Assembly (NCBI GenBank): GCA_052143655.1
Contig: JBKQSL010000447.1
Coordinates: forward strand, 1 to 10,352
Length of the DNA: 10,352 nt
Source of the DNA: CAVSUR01 sp052143655
GTDB lineage: Bacteria > Actinomycetota > Actinomycetes > Streptosporangiales > Streptosporangiaceae
Reading direction: 5' to 3'
This document shows, piece by piece, positions 1 to 5,072 of the stretch. Every line of letters begins with the position of its first letter. The stretch's first letter is position 1. A model generated the notes under the pieces. The model saw nothing but the letters and a program-made list of their open reading frames with translations. It made no database searches and was not told the origin of the DNA. The position numbers and the translations under genes were made by a program.

Positions 1-37
1 CAGAGTGCAGGGAAACGAGCATGTAACACGCCCGGTC

Positions 38-43
38 TAGCCT
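38..43 (+). promoter_or_regulatory. Possible -10 box for a leaderless operon transcript
   Basis: TAGCCT fits the TAnnnT pattern of actinobacterial -10 boxes and lies seven bases before the GTG at 50. No Shine-Dalgarno precedes that start, which is what a leaderless mRNA would show. No convincing -35 hexamer is seen in the few bases available upstream, so this is a weak call. Confidence 0.3.
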
Positions 44-49
44 GTGGCC

Positions 50-1615
50 GTGGCGGACATCTTCGACGGCTACCAGCTGGCCGATGCCTGGGATGAGATG
101 TTCGAGCGGCCCGGCGTGCCACGCCAGCCTTACCTGGCGGTGCTCGCCGCCCTGCAGCCGCTGGCCCCCGGCGAGCTGCGGTTCCGCGCCGATCAGCTGG
201 CCCAGGTGTTCACCGACCGCGGCGTCACCTTCGACTACGGCGGGGAGGAACGACCCTTCCCGCTCGACCTGGTGCCCCGGGTCATCGACGCGCTCGAGTG
301 GGACCTGGTGGCCCGCGGCGTCCGCCAGCGGGTGCTCGCGCTGGAGGCTTTCCTGGCCGACGTGTACGGTCCCGGCCGGGCGTTCGCCGACGGCGTGCTG
401 CCGTGGAGCGCGGTGCTGACCTCACGGTGGTTCTGCCGGGAGGCGCACGGCCTGCAGCCGCCCAACGGGGTCCGGGTGCACATCGCCGGCATCGACCTGA
501 TCCGCGACGAGCAGGGCCGGTTCTGCGTGCTGGAGGACAACGTCCGGATCCCGTCGGGCGTCAGCTACGTGCTGGAGAACCGGCTGGCGATGACCAGGAC
601 CTTCCCGGCGCTGTTCGCCGGGGAGCACGTCAACCCGGTAGACGACTACCCGGCCCGGCTGCTGGCCGCGCTGCGCGCCGCGGCGCCGCTGCGGGGCCGT
701 GACCCGGAGGTGGTGCTGCTGACGCCCGGCGTCGGCAACGCCGCCTACTTCGAGCACGCGCTGCTGGCCCGGCTGATGGGGGTCGAGCTGGTCGAGGGCC
801 GGGACCTGGTCTGCATGGGCAACGAGATCTTCATGCACACCACGCACGGCACCCGGCCGGTGGACGTGATCTACCGCCGCGTCGACGACGACTTCCTGGA
901 CCCGCTGCACTTCCGGCCCGGCTCGGTGCTCGGCTGCCCCGGCCTGCTCAACGCCGCCCGGGCCGGGAACGTGACGATCGCCAACGGAGTCGGCAACGGC
1001 GTGGCCGACGACAAGCTCATCTATACCTACCTGCCCGGCCTGATCCGCTACTACCTGGCGCAGGAGCCGCTGCTGCGCAACGTCGAGACGCACCGGCTCG
1101 ACGATCCGCAGGTGCTGGACTGGGTGCTGGACCACCTGCACGAGCTGGTGCTCAAGCCGGTCGACGGGGCCGGCGGCGCGGGCATCGTGATCGGCCCGCA
1201 CGCCGACGAGCGCACGCTGCTCCGCCTGCGGTCCCAGGTCGCCGGGCAGCCGCGCAGCTGGATCGCGCAGCGCACGGTCGCGCTGTCGACCGCGCCGGTG
1301 CTGATCGGCGAGCGGCTGGCCCCGCGGCACATCGACCTGCGGCCGTTCGCCGTCAACGACGGCTCCGACGTGTGGCTGCTGCCCGGCGGGCTGACCCGGG
1401 TCGCGCTCGGCGAGGGCGCCCTGGTGGTGAACTCCAGCCAGGGCGGCGGCTCCAAGGACACCTGGATCCTGGCCGGCCGTCAGCAGCAGGCCGGCGCCGG
1501 CCGTCCACCGGGCCAGCCCGCGGTCAGCGTGCCCGCGCCGCGGGAGCCCTACGGCGCCGTGCTCACCCGCCAGCGCGGCCCGGTGCAGAGCCAGCAGCAA
1601 GGCCACGAGCAGTGA
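50..1615 (+). CDS. Circularly permuted type 2 ATP-grasp protein (COG2308-like)
   Basis: 521 residues from the GTG at 50. It belongs to the circularly permuted ATP-grasp family (DUF404/DUF407), predicted to form amide or peptide-like bonds using ATP; no substrate is known to me. Visible conserved blocks are LEDNVRIPSGVSYVLENR (about 161-178), TPGVGNAAYFEH (225-236), GVGNGVADDKLIYTYL (313-328), LVLKPVDGAGGAG (366-378, with Lys369 the likely nucleotide-contacting lysine), HIDLRPFAVNDG (427-438) and VVNSSQGGGSKDTW (459-472). The last ~45 residues are Gln/Gly/Pro-rich and look unconserved. An in-frame GTG at 44 adds two residues. I prefer 50 because it gives the N-terminus MADIFD that I recall as typical of the family, and because a -10-like TAGCCT at 38-43 would put the transcript start at about 50. 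No Shine-Dalgarno is visible. It is the first gene of a three-gene operon. Family assignment is firm; biochemical role is inferred. Confidence 0.93.
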   Translation: MADIFDGYQLADAWDEMFERPGVPRQPYLAVLAALQPLAPGELRFRADQLAQVFTDRGVTFDYGGEERPFPLDLVPRVIDALEWDLVARGVRQRVLALEAFLADVYGPGRAFADGVLPWSAVLTSRWFCREAHGLQPPNGVRVHIAGIDLIRDEQGRFCVLEDNVRIPSGVSYVLENRLAMTRTFPALFAGEHVNPVDDYPARLLAALRAAAPLRGRDPEVVLLTPGVGNAAYFEHALLARLMGVELVEGRDLVCMGNEIFMHTTHGTRPVDVIYRRVDDDFLDPLHFRPGSVLGCPGLLNAARAGNVTIANGVGNGVADDKLIYTYLPGLIRYYLAQEPLLRNVETHRLDDPQVLDWVLDHLHELVLKPVDGAGGAGIVIGPHADERTLLRLRSQVAGQPRSWIAQRTVALSTAPVLIGERLAPRHIDLRPFAVNDGSDVWLLPGGLTRVALGEGALVVNSSQGGGSKDTWILAGRQQQAGAGRPPGQPAVSVPAPREPYGAVLTRQRGPVQSQQQGHEQ

Positions 1616-2586
1616 CCGCCGACGCGGCCGTGCCGACGGCCCGCACCGGGCTGCTCAGCCGTATCGCCGCGACGCTGTTCTGGACCGGCCGTTACATCGA
1701 GCGGGCCGACGACACCGCCCGGATGCTGGATGTGTACGTACACCGGATGCTCGAGGACTCGGGCGCGGACGAGGACCCCGGCTGCCGGGCGCTGCTCGCA
1801 GTGCTCGGCCTGCCCCCGCCGCCGGGCGACCATCTCGATGTCGCCGCCGTGCTGGCCCTGCTGGCCTACGACACCAGGAATCCCAGCTCGATCGCCGGGT
1901 CGGTGCTGGCCGCGCGGGCCGGCGCGCACAGCGTACGCGAGGTCATCTCCAGCGAGATGTGGGTCTGCCTGAACGTGACCGGCCTGCAGCTCGCCGACCA
2001 GGCTGCCGTCGCCGAACGGCTGGGCCCGCACGGCTATCTGGGGTACGTCCGCGAGCGCGCGGCGCTGTTCTTCGGCCTGGCCGACTCGACCATGAGCCGC
2101 GACGACGCCTGGCGGTTCCTGGTGCTCGGCCGCAGCCTGGAGCGGGCCGACATGACGGCCCGCCTGCTGCAGGCCCGGATGCCCACCACGCCCTACGATC
2201 TCGGCCCCTCGCTGGTGCTGCGCGCCTGCGGCGGGCACGAGTCGTTCCTGCGATCGCGCAGCTGGACCGGCAGCGCCCGGCCTGCCGCCGAGTTCCTGCT
2301 GCTAGACCGGATCTTCCCGCGCTCGGTGCTGCATGCCCTTGCGACCGCCGAGGAGTGCCTGGCCGCGCTCGAGCCCGGCCCGGTGCGCACCGGCATCGGC
2401 GACGCGGCCCGGCGGCCCATCGGCCAGATGCGCACCCGGCTGGAATACGCCGAGCCGCAGCTGCCGCCCGCTCAGCTGGCCGACCTGCTGGCCGCGCTGC
2501 AGCAGGCCTGCCGGCAGGCGACGGAGGCGATCACCGCCCGGTACTTCCGCTACGGCCAGCCGGTTGCCTGGGAACAGGATGGCTGA
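1612..2586 (+). CDS. Alpha-E domain-containing protein (COG2307-like)
   Basis: 324 residues, mostly helical, from the alpha-E family (DUF403), whose biochemical role is unknown. It is almost always found beside the ATP-grasp protein upstream. The family's N-terminal signature LSRIAATLFWTGRYIERADD is at residues 15-34. A second copy of its core, GRSLERADMTARLL, is at 173-186, echoing GRYIERADDTARML at 26-39. A further conserved-looking stretch is NPSSIAGSVLAARAGAHSVR (90-109), followed by SSEMW. The GTG start at 1612 shares GTGA with the stop of the ATP-grasp gene, and an AAGG at 1599-1602 can act as ribosome binding site, so translation is probably coupled. The reading frame stays open upstream inside the ATP-grasp gene, but homology begins only after this start. 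No signal peptide or membrane segment is seen. Confidence 0.93.
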   Translation: MTADAAVPTARTGLLSRIAATLFWTGRYIERADDTARMLDVYVHRMLEDSGADEDPGCRALLAVLGLPPPPGDHLDVAAVLALLAYDTRNPSSIAGSVLAARAGAHSVREVISSEMWVCLNVTGLQLADQAAVAERLGPHGYLGYVRERAALFFGLADSTMSRDDAWRFLVLGRSLERADMTARLLQARMPTTPYDLGPSLVLRACGGHESFLRSRSWTGSARPAAEFLLLDRIFPRSVLHALATAEECLAALEPGPVRTGIGDAARRPIGQMRTRLEYAEPQLPPAQLADLLAALQQACRQATEAITARYFRYGQPVAWEQDG

Positions 2587-3430
2587 CGTGGGCTGGCGGC
2601 TGGAGATTGTGCATGACACGCGGGTGAGCTACGACGGCGCCGTGCGCTCGTCCTACAACGAGGCCCGGATGACTCCCCCGACGCTGCCCCGGCAGACCGC
2701 GCTGGAGACCCGGCTGGAGACCGGCACGACGGCGGCGGTCTGGCATTACAGCGACTACTGGGGCACGACCGTCAGCTCCTTCGAGATCGAGGCGCCGCAC
2801 GACGAGCTGGCGGTCCGCGCGCGCGCCACGGTGGAGACCAGCGCGCCGCCGGAGGCCGGGCGCCCGCTGCCCTGGCCGGAGCTGACCGCGCAGGCGACGC
2901 GGGGCCGGCTGATGGAGTTCCTCGCCCCGACGCCGCGCACCACGGTGGACGAGCGGCTAGTCGCGGCGGCGCGGCAGCGCACAGCGGGCGCTGACCCGCT
3001 GGAGACCGCGGCCGAGATCGCCGGGTGGGTGCACGGCCACGTGGCGTACATGCCGGGCGCGACCGGGGTGCAGACCGGCGCCCAGGAGGCGTGGGACAAG
3101 GGCCAGGGGGTGTGCCAGGACATCGCGCACCTGACCGTCGCGCTGCTGCGCGCGGCCCGCCTGCCGGCCCGCTACGTCTCCGGATACCTGCACCCGCGGC
3201 CCGAGGCGGAGCCCGGCGACCAGGTGGCCGGCCAGAGCCATGCCTGGGTCGAGTTCTGGTGCGGCGAGTGGACGGCCTGCGACCCGACCAACCTCGCCCC
3301 GGTGGGCGAGCGGCACGTGCTGGTCGCGGCCGGCCGGGACTACGGTGACGTGCCGCCGCTCAAGGGCATCTACCACGGCGCTCCCGGCAGCGCGATGCAG
3401 GTCAACGTCACGCTGACCCGCCTGGCCTGA
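2579..3430 (+). CDS. Transglutaminase-like cysteine peptidase family protein (COG1305-like)
   Basis: 283 residues. The N-terminal ~110 residues match the beta-rich bacterial transglutaminase N-terminal domain (WRLEIVHDTRVSYDG; SSYNEARMTPP). The papain-like transglutaminase core follows with all three catalytic residues visible: Cys179 in GQGVCQDIAHL, His221 in QSHAWVEF and Asp235 in ACDPTN. Such proteins act as proteases, amidases or acyl transferases; here the partner is likely a product or target of the ATP-grasp ligase encoded two genes upstream. There is no signal peptide, so a cytoplasmic location is likely. The ATG at 2579 overlaps the last 8 bases of the alpha-E gene, and GGAACAGG just before it serves as ribosome binding site. 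A GTG at 2588 is a poorer alternative. The frame is open further upstream but that part shadows the alpha-E gene. The gene ends in a short low-complexity repeat that continues past the stop. Confidence 0.93.
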   Translation: MADVGWRLEIVHDTRVSYDGAVRSSYNEARMTPPTLPRQTALETRLETGTTAAVWHYSDYWGTTVSSFEIEAPHDELAVRARATVETSAPPEAGRPLPWPELTAQATRGRLMEFLAPTPRTTVDERLVAAARQRTAGADPLETAAEIAGWVHGHVAYMPGATGVQTGAQEAWDKGQGVCQDIAHLTVALLRAARLPARYVSGYLHPRPEAEPGDQVAGQSHAWVEFWCGEWTACDPTNLAPVGERHVLVAAGRDYGDVPPLKGIYHGAPGSAMQVNVTLTRLA

Positions 3431-3474
3431 CCCGCCTGGCCTGACCTGACCTGACCTGCCTGGCCTGGCCTGGC
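3413..3474. repeat. CCTGN low-complexity repeat over the end of the transglutaminase gene
   Basis: A 14-base unit CTGACCCGCCTGGC occurs twice back to back (3413-3426 and 3427-3440). It is followed by CCTGA and CCTGG pentamers to about 3474. The first copy encodes the final residues LTRLA and runs into the stop codon, so the second copy duplicates the gene's own tail after the stop. It looks like replication slippage. Confidence 0.75.
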
Positions 3475-3597
3475 GGCGGCTGGGCGAGCGGCCCGGCTCC
3501 GCGGCCCGCTGCGCCGGGCACTGCGGGGGCAGCGCGGCTGGTCCGCCGGCTGCCGGCCCAGTGCGGCTGCCGGCCCAGTGCGGCTGCCGGCCCAGTG
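3431..3597. other. Convergent intergenic gap
   Basis: This 167-base gap lies between the plus-strand operon and the minus-strand genes. It holds the two short repeats described separately and GC-rich dyads, the clearest being CGCTGC (3507-3512) with GCAGCG (3529-3534). A terminator for one or both directions is expected here, but no hairpin with a T-run is visible and I cannot pick one with confidence. No small gene is evident. Confidence 0.5.
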
Positions 3598-3598
3598 C
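3548..3598. repeat. Three perfect 17-base tandem repeats
   Basis: The unit GGCTGCCGGCCCAGTGC is repeated three times without change at 3548-3564, 3565-3581 and 3582-3598. The array touches the stop codon of the minus-strand 178-residue gene. Each unit contains the palindrome GCCGGC. The perfect identity points to recent expansion. Confidence 0.9.
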
Positions 3599-4134
3599 TA
3601 GAGCCAGCTCATCCGGGCGCTGTCCGGCGCGCCCTCCGCGGGCGACGCGGCCAGTTGCCCGGCGTTGACCCGGGCCAGCAGCCGGCTGACCGCGTCGGTG
3701 ATCTCGCCGGCCGTCTCCCGGAGCCTGGCCGCGTCCACGGCCAGTTCCCCGTCCGGCTCGATGCCCGCCTGCCGCAGCAGTTTCTCCAGGTCGGCGAGCT
3801 GGTTCCCGACCCATTGCACCGGGCTGGCCGACAGCTCAGGGTCGAACACTCGCCGGCCCGGCTCCCAGCCGCGGAACGCGGGATGATGGTGTGCGCGGTT
3901 CATGGTGCCCGGCGCGTCCGCCGCCTCCAGCAGGTCGGCGCGCCATACCGGCCGGCCGACCTGGATCGGCCGGGCCGAGTAGATCGACCCGGTCAGCTCG
4001 CCGGGCTCCAGCATCCGGATCTCCAGCCGCACCCCGCGCTCGGCGCCCTCCTGGCCCGGCGCGGGCCGGGGGTCGACGAAGTACAGGTCGCTGACCAACA
4101 CGCCGATCCGGTCGAATCCGAACGCATACAGCAC
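3598..4134 (-). CDS. Conserved actinobacterial protein of unknown function (178 aa)
   Basis: 178 residues from the GTG at 4134, which has a textbook AGGAGG six bases upstream. I recognise the pattern as a conserved actinobacterial hypothetical but know no function. Visible features: start MLYAFGFDR, then VSDLYFVDP (14-22), GQEGAERGVRLEIR (27-40), a histidine cluster HHHP (82-85) followed by GWEP, and SPVQWVGNQLADLEKLL, which begins a helical C-terminal half rich in Ala, Leu, Glu and Arg. There is no signal peptide or membrane span. The frame stays open upstream to 4245, but that extension is only tandem-repeat sequence whose mixed 16/17-base units cannot be coding, so I reject it. It is the last gene of the minus-strand series and ends on a 17-base repeat array. 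Confidence 0.8.
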   Translation of the reverse strand: MLYAFGFDRIGVLVSDLYFVDPRPAPGQEGAERGVRLEIRMLEPGELTGSIYSARPIQVGRPVWRADLLEAADAPGTMNRAHHHPAFRGWEPGRRVFDPELSASPVQWVGNQLADLEKLLRQAGIEPDGELAVDAARLRETAGEITDAVSRLLARVNAGQLAASPAEGAPDSARMSWL

Positions 4135-4151
4135 CCGCAGCCTCCTCGCTG

Positions 4152-4266
4152 GCCCGTGTCCAAGCCCGCCCGTGTCCTGAGCCTGCCCGTGTCCTGAGCC
4201 TGCCCGTAGCCAAGCCTGCCCGTAGCCAAGCCTGCCCGTGTCCAAGCCTGACAGCGTCCTCAGCCT
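4152..4266. repeat. Seven-copy 16/17-base tandem repeat array
   Basis: Units lie at 4152-4167, 4168-4184, 4185-4201, 4202-4217, 4218-4233, 4234-4249 and 4250-4266. Three versions alternate: GCCCGTGTCCAAGCCT, GCCCGTGTCCTGAGCCT and GCCCGTAGCCAAGCCT, in the order A, B, B, C, C, A, followed by one degenerate copy. Mixed unit lengths rule out a coding repeat. It fills most of the 153-base gap before the 178-residue gene, so it lies in that gene's leader or promoter region. Confidence 0.9.
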
Positions 4267-4287
4267 GACAGCCGGGCCGGCCCGTGG

Positions 4288-5010
4288 CTAGCTCGGACCC
4301 GGCCGGTCTAGGGTGCGCGGGTCCGGCCGGTCCAGGTTCCAGTGCCGGACCACCGACGCCAGCCACAGCTGGCCCTGCTCGCCGTCATGGGGCCGCAGCA
4401 CGAACCGGCTGACCGCGCGCTGGCCGCCCTCGTGGTCGCTGTACTCGATGTCGATGGCCAGCGGCTGGCCGTTCTTGATCGACGTGAGCGTTGCCTCCCG
4501 GCGGCCGTCGTCGGCGGCCCGGATCGCGCCCTGCCAGAAGCCGATGTCGTTCGGCGGGATGTAGATGTCCCGGGAATGCTGGCGCTGCTCCGATAGGTCC
4601 GGGGGACGGGCCATCTGCCCGGACACCACCTCGGGCTCGACGTTCCAGCTGCGCAGCACCGCGATGCCCGCGCCTGCGTTGCGCAGCGAGATGGCCAGGT
4701 AGATGACGGCGCTGCCGTCGCCCAGCGCGGAGGTCGCGGCCGGGCCGGCGCCGCGGCTTTCCTCGGCCGCGAAGACAGCGGCCATGCCGCCGTCGACGCG
4801 GACGGCCTGCCCGTCGCCGAAGAACACCTTCTGCTTGACGTCGTCGAGCCGGGACGGCACCAGCAGCGGGCGCATGCCGACCAGCAGCGCCTCCTCGGCG
4901 ATCCGCGCCGACCGGTTGGACGAGCGCACGGCGGCGAACGTGGCCACCGCCAGCACCAGCGTCCCGCCACCGGTCGCGAGCGAGGAGATCGTCGACCAGT
5001 CCACTGGCAA
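4288..5010 (-). CDS. Membrane-anchored protein of unknown function
   Basis: 240 residues. One N-terminal hydrophobic span (about 8-28, ISSLATGGGTLVLAVATFAA) is followed by RSSNRSAR, so by the positive-inside rule the bulk of the protein should face the cytoplasm. The rest looks beta-rich, with VIYLAISLRNAGAGIAVL (102-119), IYIPPNDIGFWQGAIR (149-164) and LAIDIEYSDHEGGQR (184-198). I do not recognise a named domain. The C-terminus carries a short Asp-Arg-Pro repeat (DRPDPRTLDRPGP). The start is TTG at 5010, five bases after a perfect AGGAGG; GTG at 5004 would shorten it by two residues and lies 11 bases from the same site, so I prefer TTG. It lies 62 bases after the ABC exporter gene on the same strand and may be co-transcribed with it. 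Confidence 0.75.
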   Translation of the reverse strand: MPVDWSTISSLATGGGTLVLAVATFAAVRSSNRSARIAEEALLVGMRPLLVPSRLDDVKQKVFFGDGQAVRVDGGMAAVFAAEESRGAGPAATSALGDGSAVIYLAISLRNAGAGIAVLRSWNVEPEVVSGQMARPPDLSEQRQHSRDIYIPPNDIGFWQGAIRAADDGRREATLTSIKNGQPLAIDIEYSDHEGGQRAVSRFVLRPHDGEQGQLWLASVVRHWNLDRPDPRTLDRPGPS

Positions 5011-5072
5011 GGGAACCTCCTGAAGTCCGGTCAGATAGTTCTCAGCATCTCAGATCCGCACTCGGGCTCCGG

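Noticed and set aside
422..1606. Long open frame on the minus strand opposite the ATP-grasp gene
   Set aside because: It is a compositional shadow of a GC-rich gene: the translation is low-complexity and unlike any family, while the plus strand shows clear conserved motifs.
2957..3814. Minus-strand open frame across the transglutaminase gene and the convergent gap
   Set aside because: The translation is Gly/Arg/Ala-rich with no motif, and it runs through both tandem repeats and the catalytic region of the real gene.
4135..4245. N-terminal extension of the 178-residue protein
   Set aside because: The extra stretch is tandem-repeat sequence with alternating 16- and 17-base units, and the GTG at 4134 has an excellent AGGAGG site.
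4152..4266. CRISPR array
   Set aside because: Units are only 16-17 bases and directly adjacent, with no unique spacers and no cas genes nearby.
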